Shown here in pieces: positions 46,645 through 54,767 of a DNA stretch of 64,000 nucleotides. A program made the position numbers and the translations under genes. The DNA lies in assembly GCF_004000945.1 (NCBI RefSeq), contig NZ_BIMF01000017.1:1-64000 (forward strand), given 5' to 3'. Positions within the stretch are counted from its first letter, which is position 1. Each line of letters starts with the position of its first letter. Under the pieces are notes generated by a model. It was not told the origin of the DNA and did not search any database. It saw nothing but the letters and a program-made list of their open reading frames with translations. The stretch is from Paenibacillus lautus NBRC 15380 (GTDB lineage Bacteria > Bacillota > Bacilli > Paenibacillales > Paenibacillaceae).

Positions 46645-47892
46645 CTATGCCTCGGCGGCAGTCTCTACGCTAACAGGCATTTCCTTTTCCTGAACCGAAA
46701 CGTTCGAGATCGGAATCTTCATGCTAATGAAGGACGACAGCAGGAAGAGCTCACCTGCCGTGAAATACACGACCACAATGGAGGTTGTCGACATATACCA
46801 TCCTGTAAACCCGGAGCCAATGAGCAGCATGCCGGTAAAAACCGGCGTCATCACGCCGTTCAGCCGGCCGATAAATTTCTCTTCCACTTGCTGCATCATC
46901 ACGGCCATCAATACCGTCTGCGCCATCGCCATCAGCACCCCGGTTACAAAACGCATCGTGCCGGTCAGGATCGGCCACTGGGACAGCACCTCGACAAAGG
47001 TCGAGAGTCCAAGGAAGGCAAGCCCGGCGAACAGCAAGTAGGAACCTTTCACTTTGCCCGCAATCACCGCTGCGATCACACCGCCGATCAACATACCCAA
47101 GCCCTCAAGCGCAGTAAACCACTGGACGCTGGACATCTCCAGCTGGAGTCGCTCCGTGATGACAAAGATATCGAGCGGCTGAACAAGTCCGCTGCCGAGC
47201 GCCATTAAAACGTAAACCACCAGCAGCACCTTCAGCAGCCGACTGGAGCCGATGTAAGTGAAGCCTGCCTTCATGTCCTTCATAAAAGAACCGGTCGATT
47301 CCGAATTCTTAGAGGGTTCATCCACACTGGAAGGGAGAAACGCCAGCACGATCGCCGAAGCGCCGAATAGAACCAACAAGCTGATTAACGAGGCCTGCAA
47401 TCCAAAAGCTTGATAAATCGTCGTGCCAACCATAGGCCCCAAAATGATAAACAGCGACATTGAGGTCTGGGATAACGCCGTGGCCGCGGGCACATGCTCA
47501 TCCGGCAAGCACCGCTTGATAATCTTCATGGACGATGGCTGCGAGAATTGCGATACGACGGCCGAAACCAGCGTCACCGCAAACACGGCCTGCCAATATC
47601 CCGCATACACAACAAACAAAATAAGCAGAATGGATATGAAGCTTAATATATCCCCCCAAATCATCGTTCGCTTGGGACGCCAACGATCTGCCAGTACGCC
47701 GCCAACCATGGAAATCACGAAGATCGGCGCGTATTCAATCACGGTCAGCAGCGATACGGCAACCGGGTCATGGTTGCTCTGCTCCATAATGAAGAACAAC
47801 AGCGCCATATTGCGGATCCAGATCCCGATATTTTGCATAAAATCCGAAACCATCAGCAGCACAAACGCGCGGTTGCCAAACAAATGCCTCAT
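46645..47892 (-). CDS. MFS transporter, macrolide-efflux-like (MFS_3)
   Basis: Twelve-helix major facilitator of 415 residues related to Mef-type macrolide and bacilysin-type exporters. It begins LFGNRAFVLLMVSDFMQNIG. The A-motif loop is GGVLADRWRPKRTMIWGDIL; the middle has SQFSQPSSMKIIKRCLPDEH, typical of MFS_3 proteins, and HVPAATALSQTSMSLFIILG. The second half starts at SSRLLKVLLVVYVLMALGSG. ATG 47892 has AGGGGG upstream. An AAACCGA-N4-TCGGTTT operator lies just before the gene, over the probable transcription start (TATAAT adjacent); the same palindrome precedes the neighbouring TetR gene. Substrate unknown. Confidence 0.9.
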   Translation of the reverse strand: MRHLFGNRAFVLLMVSDFMQNIGIWIRNMALLFFIMEQSNHDPVAVSLLTVIEYAPIFVISMVGGVLADRWRPKRTMIWGDILSFISILLILFVVYAGYWQAVFAVTLVSAVVSQFSQPSSMKIIKRCLPDEHVPAATALSQTSMSLFIILGPMVGTTIYQAFGLQASLISLLVLFGASAIVLAFLPSSVDEPSKNSESTGSFMKDMKAGFTYIGSSRLLKVLLVVYVLMALGSGLVQPLDIFVITERLQLEMSSVQWFTALEGLGMLIGGVIAAVIAGKVKGSYLLFAGLAFLGLSTFVEVLSQWPILTGTMRFVTGVLMAMAQTVLMAVMMQQVEEKFIGRLNGVMTPVFTGMLLIGSGFTGWYMSTTSIVVVYFTAGELFLLSSFISMKIPISNVSVQEKEMPVSVETAAEA

Positions 47893-47909
47893 ATTTTATC
47901 CCCCTAGTA

Positions 47910-47927
47910 AAACCGACTATTCGGTTT
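47910..47927. promoter_or_regulatory. TetR operator upstream of the MFS gene
   Basis: AAACCGA-CTAT-TCGGTTT, a perfect inverted repeat. It abuts a TATAAT -10 box on the minus strand and lies 18 nt before the start codon. It matches the site at 48711 at 16 of 18 positions. Confidence 0.75.
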
Positions 47928-48009
47928 AATTATATATGCGAAAACGCCCGCTCCCGCTTGTAAACCAAGAGAAGCGTTTCCGACAAATCCTCCTATCGTT
48001 CACTACACG

Positions 48010-48603
48010 CTAAGAGCCTTGACCCGATAACACACCGTTTAAAAAGTACGTCACTCCTTTACGGTATAACAGCCTCGATTCTTCCTGAGAACGTTCGTAG
48101 TACGAAACCGACATCCCGTCCAGAAGCGCGCCAAAAATGACGGATATCTCTTCGATATCTTCTGCCGGTATCCGTCCCTCATCCACTCCCTCCGCCAAAA
48201 TCTCGCGGTAGAGCGTACGCGGTCCTTGCAGGATCGCCAGCATCTCGCCCACAATCGTCTTATTCTCCGGCTGATTGATATAGAACTCTTCCGCGATCTT
48301 GGTGAGCGGATTCTGGAAGTCATCGACCATATGGTCGGCAATGCCGTACAGCTTCTCCTCGAAGCTGGCGTAACGGGCTTTTTTATCGTTCCAGGCTTCC
48401 ATCCATTCCTGATTCTGCTTAGCCAGCAGCTTGACGAACAAATCTTCCTTGCTCTCAAAGTGATAGTAGATGCTTCCCTTGCTGGCACCCGTATACTTGA
48501 CCAGTTCATCCATGGATGTTGCCGCATACCCGCGCTGGATGAACAGTTCCTTCGCTTTATCCAGAATCAAATCCCGCTTTCGTTGCGCTTTTTCTGAAGA
48601 CAT
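48010..48603 (-). CDS. TetR-family transcriptional regulator of the MFS gene
   Basis: TetR repressor of 197 residues. Helix-turn-helix: KAKELFIQRGYAATSMDELV, KYTGASKGSIYYHFESKEDL, residues about 15-55. The ligand domain resembles the C-terminal domain type of YfiR-like regulators of efflux pumps. I start it at ATG 48603 (AAGGAG 11 nt upstream); a GTG at 48615 is in frame but overlaps the site. It lies 117 nt upstream of the MFS gene, same strand. Twin AAACCG...CGGTTT palindromes in front of both genes indicate that it represses itself and the exporter. Confidence 0.92.
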   Translation of the reverse strand: MSSEKAQRKRDLILDKAKELFIQRGYAATSMDELVKYTGASKGSIYYHFESKEDLFVKLLAKQNQEWMEAWNDKKARYASFEEKLYGIADHMVDDFQNPLTKIAEEFYINQPENKTIVGEMLAILQGPRTLYREILAEGVDEGRIPAEDIEEISVIFGALLDGMSVSYYERSQEESRLLYRKGVTYFLNGVLSGQGS

Positions 48604-48710
48604 CGGTGTAAGCACTCCTTGCTTGGAAATAATACTCCGCCATCACAAACGGAAACCTGATTCCCTTAATATAAATGAATCTGAAGTTGATGAACGCTAC
48701 TCACGATAAA

Positions 48711-48758
48711 AAACCGACTGTACGGTTTAATCATACTGAAAACATTCCCGCATGTAAA
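48711..48758 (-). promoter_or_regulatory. Promoter and operator of the TetR gene
   Basis: On the minus strand TTTACA (48753-48758), exactly 17 nt, TATGAT (48730-48735), immediately followed by the operator AAACCGACTGTACGGTTT (48711-48728). Same operator as before the MFS gene. Confidence 0.75.
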
Positions 48759-48783
48759 GCGATGCCTTGGCCATCACATAGAA

Positions 48784-48813
48784 AAAAGGACTTTGCCTGC
48801 GCAAAATCCTTTC
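48784..48813 (-). terminator. Intrinsic terminator of the DUF4352 gene
   Basis: Minus-strand AAAGGATTTTGC pairs with GCAAAGTCCTTT around GCAG, followed by TTTTC. It lies about 45 nt after the stop. Confidence 0.75.
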
Positions 48814-48855
48814 CTCACTCGTTAATCCCGAAGCAACCATATACTAATTATTTTT

Positions 48856-49452
48856 TTATTCCACTGCCCAAATGGCTCTTCCTTCTTTCATCGGATCGCC
48901 ATAACTCAGCTGCAGCCCCTTTACACCCTGCTTCACTTCGTACGGAATTTCACCTGTCAGCTCGCCGCCTGGGGCAACGGTGCCGTCCAGCATCTTTACA
49001 TCATCCGTAATGGGAACCGTATAGTTAAGATCGCTCGAATCCGTCAGGGAAAAAGATAGCGCGGAAGAGATGACCAGCGGCTCCTGGCCATTGTTCTTCA
49101 CGGTAATCTCAACCACCTTGAACGTATGGCCCGGCTGGGGCTTTAAGTACTCGTCCCCTTCGGACTCACGTACGCTGTTCAGCGTAATGACCGTGCCATG
49201 ATAATCCACCGTATCGCCTACCGCGGCAGGTTCGCCGATCGGCTTCACCTCTGCATTGTCGGCAGGTTGATCCTCCCCTTGGGTTGGTTCTGCAGGCGGC
49301 TGCTCTTCCGATGCCCCCGTCTGACCAGTCTCCCCGCTATCCACAACAGCCGGCGGAGTCTCTGCTGGCGGATCCGCCTGATCATTGGAACAAGCAGCCA
49401 TCAGCAGCATGGAGAACAATGCAGCCGAGGCCAGCATTACTTTTTTATTCAT
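48856..49452 (-). CDS. DUF4352-type lipoprotein
   Basis: Secreted lipoprotein of 198 residues, function unknown. Signal peptide with lipobox LLMAAC and lipid cysteine C21; then a Pro/Glu/Thr/Gln-rich linker (about 22-70). The C-terminal immunoglobulin-like DUF4352 domain follows: AVGDTVDYHGTVITLNSVRE, GHTFKVVEITVKNNGQEPLV and a closing GLQLSYGDPMKEGRAIWAVE. Such domains are thought to be extracellular protein-interaction modules. It appears monocistronic, with its own terminator. Confidence 0.88.
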   Translation of the reverse strand: MNKKVMLASAALFSMLLMAACSNDQADPPAETPPAVVDSGETGQTGASEEQPPAEPTQGEDQPADNAEVKPIGEPAAVGDTVDYHGTVITLNSVRESEGDEYLKPQPGHTFKVVEITVKNNGQEPLVISSALSFSLTDSSDLNYTVPITDDVKMLDGTVAPGGELTGEIPYEVKQGVKGLQLSYGDPMKEGRAIWAVE

Positions 49453-49535
49453 ACTTTATCCTACCTCCTGAAAGTCGATATCTACATGTCCGGATATTTT
49501 CCAATTCGCTGTCAAAATCCATAATCCTTCAAAAA

Positions 49536-49566
49536 CAAAAAAAAGACCCCCGATTCAGGGGTCTTC
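49536..49566 (-). terminator. Intrinsic terminator of nox
   Basis: AAGACCCC and GGGGTCTT pair around CTGAATC-type loop sequence, followed by TTTTTTG on the minus strand. Confidence 0.88.
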
Positions 49567-49578
49567 TTGGTAAATGGA

Positions 49579-50940
49579 TTAAGAATGCACCGGTGCTTGT
49601 GTCTCGACCGCCGGCAATGCCTGCAGTCCAGCCGTGTTAAGGAAATTCCACGGTTTGTTGTAATGCGGCTGGAAGAAGAAGTCGATGAATGCCAATTGAT
49701 CAATCGTCATCCGATTTTGTATGCACACCGAGAGCGTATTAATGGATTGCGTCATATCCGCTTTGGAAATGACCTGTGCCCCCAGCATCCGGCGGCTTTC
49801 CTGCTCATATACCACCTTCAGCGTAACCTCTTCGAAGGTAGGCATGAATTCCGGACGGTAATGATCCGTAATGGTGACCGTCTCCACCTTCAAGCCTTCG
49901 TCCTTGGCGGCTCCTTCGGTTAATCCCGTCGAGGCAATGTTGTGCTCGTATATTTTCAAACCCGATGTACCTTGCGTTCCCATATATGGGGTCGTCGGCT
50001 GCACAAGGTTGCGTGCAACGAGCGTACCCATCCGGACTGCGTTAGTTGCCAGCGGAATGTACATCATTTTACCGGTCGGGTTATAGTGCACGGAGCAGCA
50101 ATCGCCTGCTGCATATACATCCTGCTTGCTGCTTTGCATATATTGATCCACGACGATGGCGCCGTTCTTCAGCATCTCCACCTGCCCCTTCAGCAGCTCC
50201 GTATTCGGACGGAAGCCGATGCAGAGGATCACCAGATCCGTGTCGATCTCACCTTTGTCGGTGATGACCTTATTCACCTTCCCATCCTCGCCTTGGAAAG
50301 AAGTCACGGTCTGACCCAGGGCCATCTCAATCCCTTTTTCACGGAAGGATTCCTCGATCTTGCCGCTAAATTCAGGATCCAGATATTTGTTTAGAATGCG
50401 GTCGGCACTATCAATCAGCGTAACCTGCTTGCCGTTCTGCTGGAAGGCTTCGACCAGTTCCACGCCGATATAACCGGCGCCGACAACCGTAATGTGTTTC
50501 GCTTCCTGCGCTTTTTCAATGATGGCATTGGAATGATTGTAGTTTTTGCAGAGCAAAATATTATTCAGATCGATGCCTTCAAGCTTCGGTACGATTGGCC
50601 ATGATCCGGTTGTGATAATCAATTTGTCATAGGTATCATCAAAAATTTCCTGTGTGACCAGGTTCCGAACTTTCAAGGTTTTCTTGTCCGTATCCACCGA
50701 GATGATCTCATGCTTCATCTTGGTTTCGACACCCAGCTCGTCGAGCTTCTGAGGCGAAGAATAAAACAAACCGTCAGGGTCTTTCACAACGCCTCCGACG
50801 TAAAGCGCGATGCCGCAAGACAGGAATGAGATGTTATCATTACGTTCATAAACGGTGATCTGTGCATCCGGGTAAAGTTTGGCGGTATTCACGATGGCGG
50901 ACGTTCCTGCATGGGTACAACCGATAACTGCAACTTTCAT
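49579..50940 (-). CDS. nox: NADH oxidase, water-forming type (CoA-disulfide reductase family)
   Basis: FAD-dependent pyridine-nucleotide-disulfide oxidoreductase of 453 residues that would reduce O2 with NADH to regenerate NAD+. FAD site KVAVIGCTHAGTSA at residues 2-15; redox cysteine C42 in ISFLSCGIALYVGG; NAD site ITVVGAGYIGVELVEAF; second FAD motif VYAAGDCC; dimerisation domain IDFFFQPHYNKPWNFLN. The FLSCGIALYVGG context and GCTHAG start match water-forming Nox enzymes; CoA-disulfide reductase is the alternative. GGAGGAGG precedes ATG 50940. Its promoter holds a Rex/Fnr-like palindrome exactly in the spacer (51087-51103), which fits NADH-responsive derepression. Confidence 0.9.
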   Translation of the reverse strand: MKVAVIGCTHAGTSAIVNTAKLYPDAQITVYERNDNISFLSCGIALYVGGVVKDPDGLFYSSPQKLDELGVETKMKHEIISVDTDKKTLKVRNLVTQEIFDDTYDKLIITTGSWPIVPKLEGIDLNNILLCKNYNHSNAIIEKAQEAKHITVVGAGYIGVELVEAFQQNGKQVTLIDSADRILNKYLDPEFSGKIEESFREKGIEMALGQTVTSFQGEDGKVNKVITDKGEIDTDLVILCIGFRPNTELLKGQVEMLKNGAIVVDQYMQSSKQDVYAAGDCCSVHYNPTGKMMYIPLATNAVRMGTLVARNLVQPTTPYMGTQGTSGLKIYEHNIASTGLTEGAAKDEGLKVETVTITDHYRPEFMPTFEEVTLKVVYEQESRRMLGAQVISKADMTQSINTLSVCIQNRMTIDQLAFIDFFFQPHYNKPWNFLNTAGLQALPAVETQAPVHS

Positions 50941-51080
50941 GGTTTTTCCTCCTCCAAGTATGAAGCTTTATATTTGATTAAGATGAGCTCTTTTGCCTGG
51001 ATTCATGCTTGGTAACGCTTGTTGAGCATGAATGTGGTGACGGGTAATATTGCTTGTGAATGTTTTCACTTCATACTCTT

Positions 51081-51109
51081 ATTATAATGTGATAAATTTC
51101 ACAGTTCAA
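51081..51109 (-). promoter_or_regulatory. nox promoter with a Rex-like operator filling the spacer
   Basis: On the minus strand TTGAAC (51104-51109), exactly 17 nt, TATAAT (51081-51086). The spacer is TGTGAAATTTATCACAT, and TGTGA-N6-TCACA occupies 51088-51103. Occupancy of the spacer implies repression, the mode of the NADH sensor Rex, rather than Fnr activation. Both families share this consensus. Confidence 0.7.
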
Positions 51110-51408
51110 TAGGTAATTGCGATATTCACATATTGTTCATAATTTCACATAGTTAAGATGATAAAAGATGTTGACCTAAACAGTATGATGATCTCGCGCC
51201 AATGCCCTAGGTTAAACGAAGAATACAGGTTCGGTATCAGGGTAAGCTATATGTGTCCGGCCTTATGAAGTAAATTCAAGCGATCATCCCTATCTTATTA
51301 CGTGCTGCCTTGAAGGATCTTGCTTAGGCTGATTCTAACGGAATGATACTTACGCTCAGTGTTTTCTAAGATACTGTCAATTAATCCGGTTAACCGAAGT
51401 GGTGTCCA
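51110..51408. other. Intergenic region upstream of the nox promoter
   Basis: About 300 bp, AT-rich near 51110-51170, with additional TTCACAT half sites resembling the operator arms. No gene was recognised. Confidence 0.4.
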
Positions 51409-51465
51409 AGAAAAACAGGACTGTTCTCCTCAGAGGGAAATCCCCCCAAAGAAAACAGCCCTGTT
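51409..51465 (-). terminator. Intrinsic terminator of the glutathione peroxidase gene
   Basis: AACAGGGCTGTT and AACAGTCCTGTT pair across a long loop that contains a CCC/GGG inner stem; TTTTTC follows on the minus strand. Confidence 0.7.
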
Positions 51466-51487
51466 ATGTAATCGTTACTTCCTGCCA

Positions 51488-51967
51488 CTAACCAAGCAGG
51501 GATTCAATGGCACTCTTCATCGATTCCGGTGTATCTCGCGGTTCGAACCGCTGAACCACCTTGCCCTCGCGGTCTACCAGAAACTTTGTGAAATTCCAAG
51601 CGATCTCTCCGCCTTCATTCGGTCCTGGCTGCTCGGATTTCAAATATTGAAATAACGGATGCGTTTCTTCTCCGTTCACGTCAATCTTCGCAAAGATTGG
51701 GAAATTCACGCCATAATTCAACTGACAGAACGATTCGGCCTCCTCACTCGTACCCGGCTCCTGTCCGCCAAACTGATTGCACGGGAAGCCAAGAACCTGC
51801 AGCCCTTGCTGGCTGTATTGGTCATACAGCTGCTGAAGCTCTCCATACTGCGGCGTAAGTCCGCACTGGCTTGCCGTATTTGCAATAATCAGAACCTTAC
51901 CGGAATACTGATCGAGCGAGACTTCCTGTCCCTTGGTATTTGTTGCATGGTATTCGTAAACTGACAT
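51488..51967 (-). CDS. Glutathione/thioredoxin peroxidase (GPx family)
   Basis: Thiol peroxidase of 159 residues with a thioredoxin fold that removes hydroperoxides; in Firmicutes the reductant is usually thioredoxin or bacillithiol. The peroxidatic residue is a cysteine, not selenocysteine: C35 in NTASQCGLTPQY. Other GPx motifs are VLGFPCNQFGGQEPG (catalytic Gln, with the second cysteine in FPCNQF) and EIAWNFTKFLVDREGKVVQR with the catalytic Trp and Asn. The ATG at 51967 has GGGGAGGAG upstream; an in-frame upstream ATG at 52015 has no site. Monocistronic. It pairs thematically with the neighbouring NADH oxidase. Confidence 0.95.
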   Translation of the reverse strand: MSVYEYHATNTKGQEVSLDQYSGKVLIIANTASQCGLTPQYGELQQLYDQYSQQGLQVLGFPCNQFGGQEPGTSEEAESFCQLNYGVNFPIFAKIDVNGEETHPLFQYLKSEQPGPNEGGEIAWNFTKFLVDREGKVVQRFEPRDTPESMKSAIESLLG

Positions 51968-52254
51968 CTTCGAATCTCCTCCCCGGTCTATATTATTGGA
52001 TGCATTGCTTTCCAAGCTCTACAGCCTAGCCAATCTCCTTCCATCATACCGAATAAATGTCCCTAAACCAAATTTCGGTTCCAACGCCTCTACCCCGCCG
52101 CCCGCAAATCCATTATGATGAATGCATAACCTCTTCAAACAAGAGATACATAGGCTAATAACAGCTGTTTAATCAACAAGTAAGCAGGGTAATGATTAAG
52201 GTTTGAAAAAATATTGAATGGTTCTTATTTCAACAACATAAGTGAGGAAAAGAA

Positions 52255-52791
52255 ATGAAACTGTATCCCGAAATGTTTATATCCCCATGGCATCTCATTG
52301 TCATTGTGCTGGCACTGATTGCCTTCATCGGCTTGATCAAAGGGGGGTATGACCGAAAGACCGTGCTTCGCAGCACCGGGCTATCGACGCTGGCCTTCTA
52401 TTTTATACTGACGATCCCCATTGGCCTTATCACCCAGGAATCCCTTTATAAAGAAGAAACGATGCTGACCGATTTGGATCAGAATTATGAGGATAAGAAG
52501 GCGGGTTCCGAGCTGCATAGCTTTGAAGATTACATCGTTGTCCATGCCGGAGCCTATAAAAACGAGGATGACGCCGAAATTGTGATCTATGCCGGCAACT
52601 ACCATGAGAGCCAAACATTTCATGGTCATATCACCCTTTTCGTGTACGATAAGAACGATGAGGAAGTCTTCACCGAGATGTATAAGAACGTAACCCTTGC
52701 CTCCGGCGAGAAGAAGAAGCTCGACAGCACCTTTACCAGCCAGCCTATGGAAACCTACAGGTACCGATACGAAACGCACCCCCAAATGTGA
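52255..52791 (+). CDS. Unknown membrane protein
   Basis: Not recognised. 178 residues: two N-terminal membrane helices (about 12-28 PWHLIVIVLALIAFIGLI and 41-60, AFYFILTIPIGLITQ), then an acidic, soluble domain on the outside of about 115 residues beginning SLYKEETMLTDLDQNYEDKK. It has a beta-rich pattern (IVIYAGNYHESQTFHGHITL) and ends EMYKNVTLASGEKKKLDSTF followed by a short tail. ATG 52255 has GTGAGGAAAAG upstream. It converges on another unknown membrane-protein gene; a terminator overlaps its stop codon. Confidence 0.75.
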   Translation: MKLYPEMFISPWHLIVIVLALIAFIGLIKGGYDRKTVLRSTGLSTLAFYFILTIPIGLITQESLYKEETMLTDLDQNYEDKKAGSELHSFEDYIVVHAGAYKNEDDAEIVIYAGNYHESQTFHGHITLFVYDKNDEEVFTEMYKNVTLASGEKKKLDSTFTSQPMETYRYRYETHPQM

Positions 52792-52805
52792 AGGGTGCGT
52801 TTTCT
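52772..52805 (+). terminator. Intrinsic terminator overlapping the end of the unknown membrane protein gene
   Basis: AAACGCACCC and GGGTGCGTTT form a 10-bp stem with an 11-nt loop, followed by TCTTC. The stop codon lies in the loop. Confidence 0.85.
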
Positions 52806-52815
52806 TCGTCCCGTA

Positions 52816-54069
52816 TTAAGTTGACAGATGGTCTCCGGGCTGGATCCCCACCTTATCGTTATCAGAAAGAGGCTGATACGGCCCCGGCATCGGGGGCAGG
52901 TTCTTCGCATCCCGACCTTTACGCACATAGCGGATGCCCAGATAGAAAAGACCGACCACAGGTAGTGACAGCATGGCTATAGCAAGGAGCATGCTGGACA
53001 TTTGGTACGAGGGATCCGTTTCGATCTCGGAAAAGTCCAAAAACATAAACGATATAAAGGTAACCAACGAGAACATGATGATCTGGAGCCAGCGCATCCA
53101 TTTCACCAGGAAGAAGAACAGGATCGCCGAGAATGCAACAAGCAGAATTGGGAATAACGGCTGTTCGGGATCCGCGTTACCCAGCTCTGCCTGACGCGTC
53201 AGCCAAAAACCGATGGCGAACTGAATCGGGAAAATCAGCCAAGCAAGCAAACCGGTTCCACGTAAGGCCGATCTTCTCTTTTGCAGCACCTCTTCGTATT
53301 CGAGGAGCTTCATCTCATATTCCAGCTGATTAAGCTCCTCCTCCGTCAATTCCCGGTCTTCCTCCTCATTCTCCTGTACCAGACGGTCCAGGTATGGCCG
53401 GAACTGCCGCTCCATATTGCCGTCAAATTCGGCACGCTCCAAATCCTCGTCCTCGCCAAGCAAAGACGCAACCGATTCATCGCTCAGATCTTGAATGATG
53501 ATGGACGTCAGGTATAGGGGAATGTCCCTTCTGCCGATAACCTCCAACCAACGATTCGCCTCCATCGGATCCGTGAATGGAATGGCAACCGCCCGTTCCA
53601 TCTGCCCTTCTCCAGCGACGAGGTACATAATGGGCATTAACTCCGCCATAGGCACGGATTCGGTCATTTTACTCTTCTTATATGCATAACTGAATTGAAA
53701 AATATATCGCCCATAGTATATTTCCTTGATGTCACCGATCCTAAGGCTCCCCTTCAGGGAGTCTTTCGTTTCCGGGTCCCATCTCTCGTATTCAATATGA
53801 TCTTCGTATAACAAATACTCGTCCAGATGCGTATTGTTCCAGATATGCCCTTTCAGGCTTCTAGACAGACGAATCATCATGAAGATACCGGCGGGTATAG
53901 CAGCCAGACTCATCCAGGTCCAGACATTGGTCCAGAGGTACAGCAACATCAAGGGACCCAGTGTCAGCGCCAGGCCAAGCAGTATTCCCAGCACGTGCAT
54001 TTCAAATGTTATCACCCAATAAAAAGGCTGCATTTTGGGCTTTCTCTGCTCATGAATCACCAGAGACAT
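52816..54069 (-). CDS. Unknown polytopic membrane protein
   Basis: Not recognised. 417 residues in three parts. First, an N-terminal pair of membrane helices (VITFEMHVLGILLGLALTLG, WMSLAAIPAGIFMMIRL) followed by a PH-like beta-rich cytoplasmic domain (EYLLYEDHIEYERWDPETKD, MERAVAIPFTDPMEANRWLE). Second, a charged coiled coil (about 230-270: VQENEEEDRELTEEELNQLE then YEMKLLEYEEVLQKRR). Third, four more helices (LAWLIFPIQFAIGFWL, LVAFSAILFFFLVKWM and so on) and a Pro-rich tail. The PH-like part resembles bPH-type domains only loosely. ATG 54069 has GGAGGGAGTTGCCTGA upstream. No partner is evident. Confidence 0.78.
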   Translation of the reverse strand: MSLVIHEQRKPKMQPFYWVITFEMHVLGILLGLALTLGPLMLLYLWTNVWTWMSLAAIPAGIFMMIRLSRSLKGHIWNNTHLDEYLLYEDHIEYERWDPETKDSLKGSLRIGDIKEIYYGRYIFQFSYAYKKSKMTESVPMAELMPIMYLVAGEGQMERAVAIPFTDPMEANRWLEVIGRRDIPLYLTSIIIQDLSDESVASLLGEDEDLERAEFDGNMERQFRPYLDRLVQENEEEDRELTEEELNQLEYEMKLLEYEEVLQKRRSALRGTGLLAWLIFPIQFAIGFWLTRQAELGNADPEQPLFPILLVAFSAILFFFLVKWMRWLQIIMFSLVTFISFMFLDFSEIETDPSYQMSSMLLAIAMLSLPVVGLFYLGIRYVRKGRDAKNLPPMPGPYQPLSDNDKVGIQPGDHLST

Positions 54070-54269
54070 TCAGGCAACTCCCTCCTCCTATTTTTTCGTT
54101 GTTTCTAAAGCTTACATGAAATGAAGACATTGGAGATCGTGTATGGAGCAGTTCGAACGATGTACCAAAAAGTATGTTAGGCCAACGGTAGAGCGTGCGT
54201 CCGGCAGTGCGACAGAAGAGCGGTAATGTAAGTCCAGCCCAGCGATGGAGCAGCGTCCCGCGTTAAGTC

Positions 54270-54460
54270 TAACGGACTCAGGAGACCTTATTTCTTAGAA
54301 AATGGGGTTTTGAGCGAAACGAACGGACAGGAGATCCGTTATTCTTCTGAAAAGACGGTATTTCAGCTGTTTCCAGGCTACATAACGGCTGTGGTGTCCG
54401 TTAGAACGATAATTGGACCTCATAACAGGAAAATAACGTATCTGATGTCCTTTAGCCTCG
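54270..54460. repeat. Degenerate inverted/direct repeat element
   Basis: Four imperfect copies of a TAACGGAC-n-GATCCGTTAT-like block start at about 54270, 54321, 54382 and 54421. Each combines an AACGGAC arm with a CCGTTA or CCTTTA arm and an intervening A/T run. The 40-60-bp spacing varies. The shape recalls dispersed intergenic repeats; no transposase is present. Confidence 0.5.
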
Positions 54461-54487
54461 GCGTTCGGCGGGGTTCTGGTCATCGTC

Positions 54488-54576
54488 ATACCATTTCATT
54501 GCACCCAGATACCATTTCATTGCACCTAGATACCATTTCATTGCACCTAGATACCATTTCATTGCACCTAGATACC
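54488..54576. repeat. 21-bp tandem repeat, four copies
   Basis: The unit ATACCATTTCATTGCACCTAG, read across its 21 nt, occurs four times (54488, 54509, 54530, 54551), then a truncated ATACC. The first copy differs at one base (CCCAG). It is a multiple of three and reads openly in one frame, but no start or coding context supports a gene. Confidence 0.95.
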
Positions 54577-54636
54577 GAAGGCGGGGGCGCACAAGCCGGT
54601 CTAGATTGCATGTATATTATGTATAAAATTCATATC

Positions 54637-54684
54637 CATCCCTACATCCCTACATCCCTACATCCCTACATCCCTACATCCTTA
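54637..54684. repeat. 8-bp tandem repeat (CATCCCTA), five copies and a variant
   Basis: Five exact CATCCCTA units (54637-54676) and one CATCCTTA. Uninterrupted microsatellite in a gene-free stretch 30 nt before a terminator. Confidence 0.95.
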
Positions 54685-54711
54685 TAAGTATGTTAATTAC
54701 TACTCTTGAAC

Positions 54712-54750
54712 TCAAAAATCCTTCCGCGGCAGGTCGGCCGGGAAGGATTT
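54712..54750 (-). terminator. Intrinsic terminator of the DUF3243 gene
   Basis: AATCCTTCC and GGAAGGATT pair around a GC-rich loop (GGCCGACC, GCCGCGG), followed by TTTG on the minus strand. Confidence 0.85.
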
Positions 54751-54767
54751 CCATCTCACGCTTTGCC

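Noticed and set aside
54637..54684. CRISPR array
   Set aside because: Units are 8 bp and directly adjacent, with no unique spacers and no cas genes in the window.
54310..54687. Plus-strand frame over the repeat island reading heptads such as DTISLHL
   Set aside because: Open only because the 21-bp unit is a multiple of three without stops. No start site, no conserved fold and no continuity beyond the repeats.
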